Notes under the pieces: model-generated | Told to the model about the DNA's origin: nothing | What the model saw: the letters and a program-made list of their open reading frames with translations, nothing else | Database searches by the model: none | Shown: positions 1-9,833 of the stretch, one piece after another | Layout: each line of letters begins with the position of its first letter | How positions within the stretch are numbered: position 1 is the first letter of the stretch | Program-made: the position numbers and the translations under genes | Source: Epilithonimonas lactis | Lineage (GTDB): Bacteria; Bacteroidota; Bacteroidia; Flavobacteriales; Weeksellaceae | Assembly (NCBI RefSeq): GCF_900110605.1 | Contig: NZ_FOFI01000002.1 | Location: 1-64,000, forward strand | DNA: 64,000 nt | Direction of reading: 5' to 3'

Positions 1-92
<92 letters not shown>

Positions 93-236
93 TGTTTGTT
101 CGTCCCTATACTCAAACTCAATTTAAAATTGACGCTTTGGTTTTCTTAATTTGGTTGTTATATGTTATGTCAATGAACTGCGTTCTTTCCGCATCCTCAG
201 GAATCTTGTTCTGTCATTGTTCCCGATTTGCGAGTG

Positions 237-267
237 CAAAAGTATGAAAATGTTTCCGAACCACCAA
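237..267 (-). promoter_or_regulatory. rRNA promoter P1 (nearest 16S)
   Basis: On the minus strand TACTTTTG (237-244) matches the Bacteroidota -7 element TAnnTTTG, with TTG (265-267) 20 bases upstream as the -33 element. Two more copies of the arrangement follow at 362 and 493. The bases after each -7 box are also alike, which suggests duplication of a promoter cassette. Confidence 0.75.
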
Positions 268-361
268 AACTTTTTTGAAGTTTTTTTTCTCGACCCGAAG
301 GCCATCCCGATGTTCCCTAAACCACTCTCCTGCGCTTCCCAATTCTCTCGATTTGGGATTG

Positions 362-392
362 CAAAAGTAAGTATCATTTTTTTATCCTGCAA
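362..392 (-). promoter_or_regulatory. rRNA promoter P2
   Basis: Minus-strand TACTTTTG (362-369) with TTG (390-392) at a 20-base spacing, the same as P1. The downstream sequence, containing CAAATCGAGAGAATTGG, is shared in slightly changed form with P3. Confidence 0.75.
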
Positions 393-492
393 ATTTATTT
401 ACAAAAATTAATTTCTGTTTCTAAATATTAACTTGTAGTAATTTTAAATCTGCTTGGTCTTCTGCGCTACCAATTCTCTCGTTTTGGTTCTG

Positions 493-524
493 CAAATATA
501 GGATGGAAAAAGCTGTACTTGCAA
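493..524 (-). promoter_or_regulatory. rRNA promoter P3 (most distal)
   Basis: Minus-strand TATATTTG (493-500) with TTG (522-524) at a 21-base spacing. It is followed by CGAGAGAATTGG, as in P2. The repeat interval between promoters is about 125-131 bp. Confidence 0.7.
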
Positions 525-529
525 ATGGA

Positions 530-627
530 TTTAACATAATGTTTACAATTGTGTAAAACAACCGTAATTAACCAACTGTAAAACAGTAAGATAAAATAGG
601 TTTTAAAGTTATCCACATTATGTTAAA
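530..627. promoter_or_regulatory. Palindrome cluster with DnaA-box-like site upstream of rrn
   Basis: A perfect 13-bp inverted repeat, TTTAACATAATGT (530-542) and ACATTATGTTAAA (615-627), brackets two smaller palindromes: TTTACA-ATTG-TGTAAA (542-557) and ACTGT-AAA-ACAGT (575-587). TTATCCACA at 609-617, a perfect match to the DnaA box consensus, overlaps the right arm. Lying just upstream of P3, this could be an activator or growth-control region for the rRNA operon. That role is inferred from position. The rest of the gap, 628-969, holds no convincing gene, only repeat remnants. Confidence 0.4.
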
Positions 628-663
628 TAGCGTTAAACGGATGAGGAAGCTCGAATCTATGGG

Positions 664-820
664 ATTGCGACAGGCATAGTAGCGGTTATCCTTTTGCTTT
701 TTTCGTTGATGGAACGGAGAAATATGATTGGATGAAGATGCTTCTTTATATATAGTATATTGGTACTATGTCAAAAAAAGAAAAAGATAGTAGCCCTTCG
801 ACAGGCTCAGGATAAACTAC
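664..820. repeat. Repeat remnants between rrn and the VanZ-like gene
   Basis: Bases 664-700 (core CATAGTAGCGG, then TTATCCTTTTGC) resemble one flank of the dispersed palindromic element best seen at 27371 (GATAGTAGTGGAAATCC). At 793-810 CCCTTCGACAGGCTCAGG matches a short motif I recall as common in Bacteroidota intergenic DNA. Both copies look degraded. No open frame here appears coding. Confidence 0.35.
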
Positions 821-969
821 TAGCCCGGTGACAAAAATAGCGCGGAGATAGAAATGGCTTTTTGGCAGTTGCCCAAATTACGGGAATTGGTAATTAAATG
901 TTTAAACCTAAATACAAATTCTGGCAGATCGAGCGGCTCTTGCTGATTTGAATATGTAAGGAAATAATT

Positions 970-1386
970 TTAGATCTTGTTTTGGAATTTCACATACCTA
1001 TTATATATATAGTATGCGAGTGATAAACCTAGTGTGTCAGCAATAGCATCCAAAAACTCGAGTGAGCGGCCCCACTTCATGACGTCCTGCAGAATCTCCG
1101 TGAGTAATGCGTAGGAAATAAGAATGAGAAAGTAATAAAGTAAGGATACTCTTGGAAATCGGACGCGGAAGAAAAATCCGAGTAGAAAAAAAATGGTAAA
1201 ATGAATGAGCTTGTCCAAATGTGGGAACATGAAGAAATACTCCTTGTTCTCTACGCCGGGACGCAAAAGCATATAAGTAAGAAATGCCCAATAAATGGGC
1301 AATGTGATCTTACTGTATTTGTTTATGAGATTATCCAACAACTTCTTGGTATTCTTCTGCGGATAATAATTTGGTGAAGTCTGCAT
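970..1386 (-). CDS. VanZ-like small membrane protein
   Basis: About 139 residues with four likely membrane segments ([56 protein letters not shown]) and the VanZ-type core HLDKLIHF...EILQ...[14 protein letters not shown]. VanZ-like proteins are integral membrane proteins, and most have no assigned function outside teicoplanin resistance. The start is uncertain: ATG at 1386 lies inside gcvH and would give a 56-base overlap, while TTG codons at 1341 or 1338 overlap only the gcvH stop and place the protein start near the first helix. It is probably co-transcribed with gcvH. Confidence 0.75.
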   Translation of the reverse strand: MQTSPNYYPQKNTKKLLDNLINKYSKITLPIYWAFLTYMLLRPGVENKEYFFMFPHLDKLIHFTIFFLLGFFFRVRFPRVSLLYYFLILISYALLTEILQDVMKWGRSLEFLDAIADTLGLSLAYYIYNRYVKFQNKI

Positions 1387-1708
1387 CTTCGGCAACTTTC
1401 AATTTGATGATCCAGCCTTTTCCGTATGGATCTGTATTCAGCAATTCTGGCTGATCTTCCAACTCTGCGTTCACTTCCAAAACTGTTCCTGGAATTGGTA
1501 AGAAAAGGTCGGAAACAGTTTTCACCGCTTCTACACTTCCGAAAACGTCGCCTTCGTTCAAATCGTCGTCCACGGTGTCAACATCTACGAAAACGATGTC
1601 ACCCAGTTCGCCTTGAGCATAATCTGTAATTCCGATGGTTGCAGTGTCGCCTTCAACTTTGATCCACTCGTGGTCTTTGGTGTACTTTAATTCTGATGGT
1701 GTGTTCAT
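1331..1708 (-). CDS. gcvH: Glycine cleavage system H protein
   Basis: The 125-residue product is the lipoyl carrier of the glycine cleavage system, which shuttles the aminomethyl group between the P, T and L proteins. The lipoylated lysine is K63 in [10 protein letters not shown], and the N-terminal KYTKDHEWI and the GDIVFVD strand are typical; the length is normal. The other gcv genes are not in the window. A strong TAnnTTTG promoter lies just upstream (1729-1759) and the sprA terminator precedes it, so it is transcribed separately from sprA. Confidence 0.97.
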   Translation of the reverse strand: MNTPSELKYTKDHEWIKVEGDTATIGITDYAQGELGDIVFVDVDTVDDDLNEGDVFGSVEAVKTVSDLFLPIPGTVLEVNAELEDQPELLNTDPYGKGWIIKLKVAEDADFTKLLSAEEYQEVVG

Positions 1709-1728
1709 TTCTTTTGATTAGGTTTTGG

Positions 1729-1759
1729 CAAATTTAATTATATAATTAAGATATAACAA
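1729..1759 (-). promoter_or_regulatory. gcvH promoter
   Basis: Minus-strand TAAATTTG (1729-1736) matches TAnnTTTG, with TTG (1757-1759) 20 bases upstream. The start codon lies about 20 bases downstream of the -7 element. Confidence 0.65.
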
Positions 1760-1780
1760 TAGAATAAAAATAAATTACAA

Positions 1781-1813
1781 AAAAAAGAGTAAACAAATTG
1801 TTTACCCTTTTTT
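1781..1813 (-). terminator. Terminator after sprA
   Basis: The arms GTAAACAA and TTGTTTAC, flanked by A and T runs, form a rho-independent hairpin between the sprA stop and the gcvH promoter. Confidence 0.7.
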
Positions 1814-1860
1814 ATAATTGACGAATGATAATTGATTAATGATAAATCATCGATTCATTT

Positions 1861-4800
1861 TTAGTTTCCTGTTCCGCCAAATGTGAGTGTGGCTGTGATA
1901 CCTGCTCGTATCGTTGAAAGTGGGAATGCTGTAGAGATCTTATACTTGGTCATCATTTGATCGTAGAAGAATTTCAGGTTCAGATTTTGAGACATGTTAT
2001 AGTCTGCCGATAACTTAAGACTGAAGATCTTTTGACCACCTGTGATCTGAGAGTCATCAATCAAAATATTGGTGATCGTGGTCTTACTATCTCTCATGGA
2101 TAGGTCTGCTCTCATATTCAGGTCACTTTTCACATTTCTGGTTTTCCCTTGGTAGTTTAGACGAATCTTAAGGTCTTTCAAGATATAACCGTATCCAACT
2201 ACAAATTCGTTTCCAAGTTCCTCCGTCAAGGTTGTATTAACCAAGCCTAACATATAAGTTCTGTCCCTGTTGTAATTGAATCGGAACTGCATGTTGTTTC
2301 TCATGGTCACATCGAAACCAATCAATGGATAGAATGACTCCACGTAGCCAACCTGTGAGAAGGTGTAAGGATTGTATCTATTTCCATTGGAATCATAAGC
2401 CGTTTCTGCATTATTAAGATCTCTATTGTAGAAATCGATGCTTGACTGAACGCCCGACATTGTGAATGTAGAAACGTAAGAGTGCAAGATGTCAAACTTG
2501 GAGAACTGGCTGTTCACTATTGGTAGATTTCTTAGTCCTGAGTAAACCAACTTCCAGTTTGGCAGAGGTGTTCCCGCTTTTGTAGGATTGCCTAATTGCT
2601 TCGGCGACTTACCTTCGACCGCAGCTTTGAAGGCTGGAATCAAAACATAGGTGTTGCTTTTCGTGTAACCTGCAGTAAATCCTTCTCGGTCTCTGATGCC
2701 ATCGTACATTTGAGAGATTGCCAATGCATTTTCCTTGATCGACTGATAAAGCGCTGCTCCATCTTTGAAAGCCGTATTGAAAGTCCAAGCTGTGTTGGAG
2801 TAAGTGATCAATTCTGTTCCAAAGGCATCTCTATATCCACGATAATCTGTCAGATCATTCACGACATTGTAACCACCTTGGATATAGTTCCTACTGTATC
2901 TCTGCATTACATTGAAATCTATTCTAAGGTCGTTCGCTGGCATGATCTGGAGATTTCCTGTGATATCTCTGTTGTTGAGCTCTGAGTAAGCATCACTCAT
3001 TAATTCTGAGTTAGAAACCCAGCCATTTTCTATCACAGTTCTTCGGATGTCAGCTTGTGATCCCAATAAGAATCCAATGGTTGGTCCGCCAAGTGTCTGG
3101 CCATAACCGTAGAAGTTAGGTGCAGACAAAAGACCTGGCAACATGATCCCATTGTTCTCATTGTAATTGAAGTCCAACTGTTTGAAAGATGTCAATGCAT
3201 AAGCTACTGCCTGAAGTGGTTTCAGTTTGTTTTTGAACTTGTAGGTTTTGAATTTGAACCTGCTGTTCTTCTTGGTGAACGCCGTATTATAAACATTGTT
3301 TAGAGAATCTATCTCCTGACGACGTTTCTGCATGGTCTCGTTGATCTTCTTGAAGTATCCGAACTTGTTGAAGAACTTAGGAATATCAACCGTAGATGTT
3401 GCAACGATAGCGTTGGTATTCTGGGAAATATTTCCAAGACTTTCTGGATCTCCTGTAATTGGATTTGTGAAATTTCTTACAGCCGTCGATCTTGCATTCC
3501 AGTTGTATTGGAACTGGTAGCTCAATTCTGCATTGATGAAATCCAAATATGGGAAATATTCAAACGGCAATCTGTAGTTCAACTGTGCTCTGTGGTTGTA
3601 CAATACAGGACGACCAGCGCGGAATGGATTTCCAAAGATCGAACGGTTGTTCATCGCGTTCACATCTATCTGGTCATTCAAAGTTTTGGTTTCGGAGTTG
3701 ATCTCCAATTTCAAAGATTTGGTGAAATTAAATCCTAAACTGTACTGCCATCCGAAGAAGAAATTTCTGTTTCTGATGACATCAAAATCCTGACCTGTAC
3801 TTCCTGAAAGCAAAGCGTCCACATTTCTATACTCCAACTCATTGTAATTTCTGTCCAAGATTGTTCTGAAAGATAATCTTGTAGGAACCGGATTGAAGTT
3901 GAACTCCTTGATCCATCTCAGATATTTGTATGATTTGGCAGTATCGCTGACCATTTTGTTAAATGGCTTCAGAACATATGGTTTGAAGGTATAGTTGTAC
4001 TCCACGTAACCTTTCAGATATTGTCTGTAGTTTCTTTTGGTATAAACATCACGATAGAAATCATCGTTGTAGATCGCGGTTACACTCAAGTTTTCTACAT
4101 CATAGAACTTCGGTTTTTTGTCCGGGTTCATTCTATCCTTTCTCATATTCACAACTCCGATGCTACGTTGCTGTGTGTAAGTGCTCACCACTTTTTTCAG
4201 TTCCGCCTCATTTGGCGCTTTTGTAAGTTCCACATCATTATCCAACGGATTGTACTTCGGATTTGTCATCGTCTGTGTGTAAGAATAATTGACAGGAATC
4301 TTCATCCCGACCTTTTCTGGCAAGAACTTATCGACATTCACAGTGGTGTTGATGCTGAATGCAGAATTGTCATCCTGAGATCTTTCTGATGGTTTTTGGT
4401 CGATCGCGCCAAATCCTACCGAAGCGTAAGATGCATTGGCATTCACCATTGCAAAATCCCCAAGGTTGAAGTTAAGACTTGCGTTACCGGCGTAGCCACC
4501 TTTGTTTTCAATTTCAGAAAGACGGATCTCATTGACCCAAAGTATCAAATCCTTTCCAGCTGTAGTTACAGGATTGGTATTTCTCACACCGATCATGATC
4601 GTGGTGATGTTACCAATACTTGGTCGACCTTTGATATATATTTTCTTTTCAGCGTCTATTGCGCCATATTCTTCGTACAAATATCTATTATCAATATTAT
4701 ATGTTCCTGCTCTTAAAAGCTCATCGCGCTTTAGTTTTCCATTGACAAAATTCTCAATTTCCAGATTCACCTCATTATCTGCTGGCCAGATATCCAATGG

Positions 4801-7800
4801 TGAAGTTGCGTTCTTAGCAGTATAATTAAGTGTTGATTCATACTCATAGTAGTTATCCGATGCATCACTACCAAAACGGATAAAGAATTTGGCAGCTTTA
4901 TCTGTTGCAATAGGACCTGTATTTTTTAAATCCTCTGCGTGCACAAACAATTGTAGTTTTTTGTAACGACGCATATCAAGACTTGTATTTTTGAATACAC
5001 CTCTAGATTCACCTTTCAGATCGGTCACTTTCAAGTATAGAGAAGACTCGTTCTGTCTTTGTGCACCAGCATTTCCGCTCAATACCTGTCTGTCGATTCC
5101 TGGAGGCAAAACATAAGGTGGTGTTCCTAATGCATTCTCCTCAAGGTTCACACTTCCAACATCAAAATTAGCGTTCACGTTTGCATCGGCACTATTTCCT
5201 TCGTCGTTTACAGGAACGACTGGACTGAAGATCTTGTTTGAATATTTTCTCCAATCTGATCTCACAAGGTCAAAAGATCCAAACCTCAAAGTAGAAGTCT
5301 GATCGAAACCTTTCATCAACAATCTGGCAAATCTTACATTATTAAGGACAGATTCGTCCGACCCTTCAACAATTGGATTCGTGTCTCCTGTACCAACGCC
5401 GTCATATTGCGCAACTGGAATTCGGAATAGGTACCATTTTACTTTTTCGGATTGTCCGTTTTCAAATTTAACATCTACTTCCTTCACATCTACGATCTTG
5501 TTTTGTCCCAGGATCATGCTTGTAGGAGAAAGGTCGATTGTATATTGGTTGTAATTTTCCGTTTGGTCCAGATTATAATCTCTGTTCACATCTTCTGCAT
5601 CTGGCGTCTGAGTTGCCACTTCCAAAGTGTTGGCAGCTGAGTTTCCTTCCGGTCCACGGAAATATTTGTAACGCTCTGTCAAAGATGATGCAAGATCTCC
5701 CTGGAATTGGTCTGACAAATAAAATACAAAGTTATCAGAGGCCGGATCCAACTCATTGGTCACCGGATTCACAAAACTAACCCCGAATTTTTCTTCTTCC
5801 TGAGATGCATTAAGCCCATCATAACCCAGATCCTGCTGTGCTCTTTCGTCACCTTCGGATGAAAATGCATATAGAATAGGAAATTGATTTGGCTGAGTTC
5901 CCCAATTTGTTGTTGATGTATTGGAAGCGACACTTGCAGTAGGCAATCCATTTTCGTATTGCAACTTACCATCTTTCAAAACATCTTCAGAAACGTTTCC
6001 TAATTGTAACAAAAGTTTTGGGTCATTCCCCAAAGTGCTTCCATCTGCATGCGGATCTTGCAACCAGAACTCCACATAGTCGATGTTGGAGGTCACGAAG
6101 TTGGTCACAGAAATTGGTCGCATCAAACCAGCCCATCTTTGGGAAACGGATTCATTGCCTGGATTAACGTTGTATGGACCTCTTTGATTAGGATAATAAG
6201 TAATATCAAAAGTGTTAAGAAGCGTTTGCTCACCTGCAACATAATCTCTGTTGTTGTAAAGCTCCTTCATTTGAACCCTTCTGGAGGCAAAATTTGAAAG
6301 TGCCGCCGCATTAATTCCGTTCGGCGCATTACCACCAACACCGTAGAATCTTGGATCAATGGTGTACCAAGACACAAGTCCTCTTCCGTAACCACTTGTC
6401 AGATCATCGTTGTTCAACGTTTGAGGGAAGACAACGGCGTCATCTTTATTTTTCTCCGGACGCGAAGCTAGACTCCACATGGACGGCTCCTTCAAAGAGA
6501 TCTTGGAGGTTGTCTGTTCAAAATCATCAATGTATGATTGGTCATTGATCCCTTTACTTTGTCCAGGAATAAGATACGCGCCTTCTGCTTTGAAGTTCAA
6601 GTTCGAAGGTGCTTCTGTATTGATGAATGGTATCTTATCCGTCAGTCTTGTAAGGAATGGCAACTCATTGTTGTACATCATATTGAATCCAGCCATGGTA
6701 TTGCTCACAGCTTCTTGACCATAATTTACCTTTTGGGTCAATGGTCTTTCAGAATAGTTAACAACGGTTGCACCAACGGTCAAATGCTCATTGAATCTTC
6801 TCTCAAGATTAAGTCCCCAGAAACTTTTTCTCTGGGTGTTGAATGTCAATTGATTTTCTAATGAGATGTTGATCGCCTGTCCGGATTGCTTTACAGTTTC
6901 ATTGATGATGGTCACTGTTCCAAGCATATAATCCACGGTGTAATCTACACCTTCTACCAACTGCGCTCCGTTTGCAGTCACCTTTACAGAACCTTGCGGC
7001 ACGTTGATGGCTCCAAGAGAGATGCCTTGTCCTTGGGTTCCTTTATAGCGACCTTCAATCGTGCACCGCTGCGCTAATGCGCTTTCAGAAGCCTGTGCTT
7101 TTTGCTTGTTATATAGATCATTGAAAACGTAAGGCGTCTTATCAGCATTGGTCAATATTCTATCCAAATAGGCACCAAAAGGTTTTGCCTTGGTGAAGAT
7201 GATCTTTCCGTTTTCCGCATCTACGGTGATCCCATTTACAAAATCGAAAATACCGTCTCCTCTTGTACCATCTGCATTGGTTTGTGTGTCATTATTGACA
7301 TTCAAACGGTCCAAATTGAATAATCTCAGTAAGTTGGTGTCTGGTGGGAAGGGAGCAAGTGGATTACCATAAACAGCGCCTGGCAAATAGTTGACCTTAC
7401 CTCCTGAACTTGGATCCCTGAAATTGATATTCAGCAAGAAATCCTGAGGTTGAACTTGATTTGAATTAAGAGAATAAATGTTCTTCATCATCAAATCCCA
7501 CATAGGAGATGTCGTTTTGACGGTTGTATTGATCTTCAAAAGTTTGGTGATCAGAACCGGATTCTCCTCAGAAAACTCTCCTACTTTATAAACCGTACTG
7601 GATCCATTGATCGTATAAGAATATGAAACGGCCAAGAACTGATTATCATTAAGTCTCTGATTCAAAGACATGTAACCAAGCTGTGTATTGAACTTGTATT
7701 CTGATGTGTTAAGCTTTCTTGCCTTGGCATTGGTAATGTAATGTTCCGTAGAAGAATATGGCTCTGCTATGCCTTGTGAATTTGGAAATGACCTTCCACT

Positions 7801-9003
7801 CAACAAATTGTAAGCGGCTGTGACATCACGGGTCGTGCCCACTGTAGATGCGATCTGATTGTATAAGTTGTTATTAGCATTGCTTGGCGCAACACCTTGC
7901 TGATCTCCCAAATCCCTAATTCCAATGATCGGTTTCTGCGTTTCCAGATTTGCACCACCTTGGTCTAGGACCCAAACTTCCATTCTGGTAATGTTGATCC
8001 TGGAATTGATCAATGGATAATTGGCTAGTGAATTATCATAGTTATCTAAAAAGTAATGTCCTAAATAGTAGTGTTGATTGTCTTCATAATCAAAGGCATT
8101 CACTTTGAAAGTACTCATCGTTCCCCCACCTTGTGCAACAATTGTTTTTGCCTCACCTTGTTGTTGAGAAAACACCAAAGTTCCGGTTGTTTTACCCAAC
8201 TGGAATTCTGTTTTGAGACCGAACAATGATTGTGAACCTCTGATCAAACTTGTAGAAAGTGGCATGCTGATGTTACCGACCTCTACCCTTTTGATGATCT
8301 TGTCTTCCGGATCCTGTCCTTTTTCATTAAGACCTTTGGATTGCAGATCTTTCCAAGAACCTTTGGCTTGCCACACCATATTCATACGGTTCTCAAATGC
8401 AAAACCACTTTGGGTATCGTAATTGGCCTTCAATTGTAGATTTTCCCCTACTTTACCTGTAATTCCCAACTGGATCCTCTGCTGGATATTGATGGCAAAA
8501 CTAGTTCTGTTTTGAGGAAGGATCAATGGATTATCAATTTTTTGATAGAGGATTCCCAAATCGAAAGAAGCAAAACCTTGTGGGATCAACTCGATCTTAT
8601 TACTACCAAAAATATTTTCGAACATTTTATTTTTGATCGTGATCGCAGGGATCAAGCCTTTTTTCTTGGCATCGGTCTGGTCTTTTCTTTTCGAAAGATC
8701 ATTCAAAAGTGATTTTTCTTCGTAGTAAGACCTCAAATTATTCTGCATGGTGTAGTTTTTGTATTCTTCAAACGTCATTACGATTGGAGAGCCTACAACA
8801 GTGTTCCCAACTTTTGGATAGAGATAGTACATTCCCGAACCGATATCATAGAAAGCATCATAGCGAATAGGATCAGACAGACTGAAATCCTTTCTAATGC
8901 TAACTAAACTATCGGATGGTACTTCTTGCGCGAAAACGTTTGTAAAACCTACAAATACTAAAAAAAGGAGGGTTAATTTATAAAGGTAAATATTTTTCTT
9001 CAC
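1861..9003 (-). CDS. sprA: T9SS outer-membrane translocon SprA (Sov)
   Basis: The 2380-residue protein has a signal peptide (about residues 1-25, ending VFAQ) followed by a very long beta-rich, aromatic-rich sequence typical of SprA. Its size is close to known SprA proteins (about 2,400 residues). SprA is the giant outer-membrane barrel through which T9SS cargo with C-terminal sorting domains crosses; in gliding relatives it is needed for motility and adhesin export. Recognisable stretches include the signal peptide, GNISMPLSTSLIRGSQSLFG near residue 240 and the C-terminus TATLTFGG. Three apparent type A cargo proteins are in this window. It follows ruvA by 43 bases and is probably co-transcribed with it; a hairpin terminator follows. 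The frame is intact throughout. Confidence 0.97.
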   Translation of the reverse strand: MKKNIYLYKLTLLFLVFVGFTNVFAQEVPSDSLVSIRKDFSLSDPIRYDAFYDIGSGMYYLYPKVGNTVVGSPIVMTFEEYKNYTMQNNLRSYYEEKSLLNDLSKRKDQTDAKKKGLIPAITIKNKMFENIFGSNKIELIPQGFASFDLGILYQKIDNPLILPQNRTSFAINIQQRIQLGITGKVGENLQLKANYDTQSGFAFENRMNMVWQAKGSWKDLQSKGLNEKGQDPEDKIIKRVEVGNISMPLSTSLIRGSQSLFGLKTEFQLGKTTGTLVFSQQQGEAKTIVAQGGGTMSTFKVNAFDYEDNQHYYLGHYFLDNYDNSLANYPLINSRINITRMEVWVLDQGGANLETQKPIIGIRDLGDQQGVAPSNANNNLYNQIASTVGTTRDVTAAYNLLSGRSFPNSQGIAEPYSSTEHYITNAKARKLNTSEYKFNTQLGYMSLNQRLNDNQFLAVSYSYTINGSSTVYKVGEFSEENPVLITKLLKINTTVKTTSPMWDLMMKNIYSLNSNQVQPQDFLLNINFRDPSSGGKVNYLPGAVYGNPLAPFPPDTNLLRLFNLDRLNVNNDTQTNADGTRGDGIFDFVNGITVDAENGKIIFTKAKPFGAYLDRILTNADKTPYVFNDLYNKQKAQASESALAQRCTIEGRYKGTQGQGISLGAINVPQGSVKVTANGAQLVEGVDYTVDYMLGTVTIINETVKQSGQAINISLENQLTFNTQRKSFWGLNLERRFNEHLTVGATVVNYSERPLTQKVNYGQEAVSNTMAGFNMMYNNELPFLTRLTDKIPFINTEAPSNLNFKAEGAYLIPGQSKGINDQSYIDDFEQTTSKISLKEPSMWSLASRPEKNKDDAVVFPQTLNNDDLTSGYGRGLVSWYTIDPRFYGVGGNAPNGINAAALSNFASRRVQMKELYNNRDYVAGEQTLLNTFDITYYPNQRGPYNVNPGNESVSQRWAGLMRPISVTNFVTSNIDYVEFWLQDPHADGSTLGNDPKLLLQLGNVSEDVLKDGKLQYENGLPTASVASNTSTTNWGTQPNQFPILYAFSSEGDERAQQDLGYDGLNASQEEEKFGVSFVNPVTNELDPASDNFVFYLSDQFQGDLASSLTERYKYFRGPEGNSAANTLEVATQTPDAEDVNRDYNLDQTENYNQYTIDLSPTSMILGQNKIVDVKEVDVKFENGQSEKVKWYLFRIPVAQYDGVGTGDTNPIVEGSDESVLNNVRFARLLMKGFDQTSTLRFGSFDLVRSDWRKYSNKIFSPVVPVNDEGNSADANVNANFDVGSVNLEENALGTPPYVLPPGIDRQVLSGNAGAQRQNESSLYLKVTDLKGESRGVFKNTSLDMRRYKKLQLFVHAEDLKNTGPIATDKAAKFFIRFGSDASDNYYEYESTLNYTAKNATSPLDIWPADNEVNLEIENFVNGKLKRDELLRAGTYNIDNRYLYEEYGAIDAEKKIYIKGRPSIGNITTIMIGVRNTNPVTTAGKDLILWVNEIRLSEIENKGGYAGNASLNFNLGDFAMVNANASYASVGFGAIDQKPSERSQDDNSAFSINTTVNVDKFLPEKVGMKIPVNYSYTQTMTNPKYNPLDNDVELTKAPNEAELKKVVSTYTQQRSIGVVNMRKDRMNPDKKPKFYDVENLSVTAIYNDDFYRDVYTKRNYRQYLKGYVEYNYTFKPYVLKPFNKMVSDTAKSYKYLRWIKEFNFNPVPTRLSFRTILDRNYNELEYRNVDALLSGSTGQDFDVIRNRNFFFGWQYSLGFNFTKSLKLEINSETKTLNDQIDVNAMNNRSIFGNPFRAGRPVLYNHRAQLNYRLPFEYFPYLDFINAELSYQFQYNWNARSTAVRNFTNPITGDPESLGNISQNTNAIVATSTVDIPKFFNKFGYFKKINETMQKRRQEIDSLNNVYNTAFTKKNSRFKFKTYKFKNKLKPLQAVAYALTSFKQLDFNYNENNGIMLPGLLSAPNFYGYGQTLGGPTIGFLLGSQADIRRTVIENGWVSNSELMSDAYSELNNRDITGNLQIMPANDLRIDFNVMQRYSRNYIQGGYNVVNDLTDYRGYRDAFGTELITYSNTAWTFNTAFKDGAALYQSIKENALAISQMYDGIRDREGFTAGYTKSNTYVLIPAFKAAVEGKSPKQLGNPTKAGTPLPNWKLVYSGLRNLPIVNSQFSKFDILHSYVSTFTMSGVQSSIDFYNRDLNNAETAYDSNGNRYNPYTFSQVGYVESFYPLIGFDVTMRNNMQFRFNYNRDRTYMLGLVNTTLTEELGNEFVVGYGYILKDLKIRLNYQGKTRNVKSDLNMRADLSMRDSKTTITNILIDDSQITGGQKIFSLKLSADYNMSQNLNLKFFYDQMMTKYKISTAFPLSTIRAGITATLTFGGTGN

Positions 9004-9046
9004 TTATATTTTTTTTAAGAAATTGATGATAAACCACCATCAAATG

Positions 9047-9631
9047 TTAAATGTTTTTTAAAATCTCTTTCACTAATTCTTCTATAGAAACCTCCGGATC
9101 GCGCTTCAAAATCCTGTCTGCGATCTTCTCGCTCACTTTTCTGGAAATCCCTAAAACTTCTAAAGCAGATAACGCCTCATTCTTTATTTTATTGTTTACC
9201 AAATTAGAAAGTTTCTCCTCAGAAATACTGAATCCGCCAACCTTATCACGCAGATCGATGATGATCCGCTCGGCCGTTTTCACACCTATCCCTTTCACCT
9301 TTTGAATGACTGCACTGTTGCCAGAAAGTATGGCATTTGCAGCCTCGGACAAGCTGAGCGAAGATAGCAATATTAACGCTGACACAGGACCAACGCCGTT
9401 AACACTTATTAACAGGTTGAACATTTCCTTTTCCTCCTTGCTATAAAAGCCGAAAAGAAGATGCGCATCTTCGCGAACGATCTGTTGAATGAATAGAAAA
9501 GCTTCAGAATTCAATTTTAAATTTTGGGAAGTCTGCAAGCTAAGACTTACATAATATCCGATTCCATTAACCTCCACGACGACAAAAGTAGGCGTGAGTT
9601 CCTGAACCAAACCTCTTAAAGAATAAATCAT
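9047..9631 (-). CDS. ruvA: Holliday junction branch migration protein RuvA
   Basis: The 194-residue protein starts MIYSLRGLVQELTPTFVVVE (OB-fold domain I). It carries the helix-hairpin-helix elements FNLLISVNGVGPVSAL and VKGIGVKTAERIIIDL near residues 70-130, and ends in the three-helix domain III that contacts RuvB (SALEVLGISRKVSEKI). RuvA tetramers bind the four-way junction and load the RuvB motor in recombinational repair. Length is normal. It lies directly upstream of sprA on the same strand; a terminator at 9681 separates it from the LRR gene. Confidence 0.96.
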   Translation of the reverse strand: MIYSLRGLVQELTPTFVVVEVNGIGYYVSLSLQTSQNLKLNSEAFLFIQQIVREDAHLLFGFYSKEEKEMFNLLISVNGVGPVSALILLSSLSLSEAANAILSGNSAVIQKVKGIGVKTAERIIIDLRDKVGGFSISEEKLSNLVNNKIKNEALSALEVLGISRKVSEKIADRILKRDPEVSIEELVKEILKNI

Positions 9632-9680
9632 TGAAATACAAAAATTAGGGTTTTGCGAAGATATAAATTAACTCAAAGAA

Positions 9681-9713
9681 AAAAGCCATCTTAACAACTA
9701 AAATGGCTTTTTA
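9681..9713 (-). terminator. Terminator between the LRR gene and ruvA (repeat copy 1)
   Basis: The arms AAAAGCCAT and ATGGCTTTT form a hairpin with flanking A and T runs. The sequence is nearly the same as the terminator at 10731, on the other side of the LRR gene. Confidence 0.7.
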
Positions 9714-9833
9714 TCAATATTTCTTTAATAATTTTATTCTTTTGCGACCGTCCATATTTTGAATTAAGCTTTTTTAAGATATTTGAACAAAAAGTGAAAA
9801 TACTTAAATGTTAAAATTCAATATAGACTTGTC

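Noticed and set aside
151-411. Plus-strand open frame of 86 codons near the rRNA start
   Set aside because: It runs through the tandem promoter repeats, has no recognisable protein features, and is better explained by that regulatory region.
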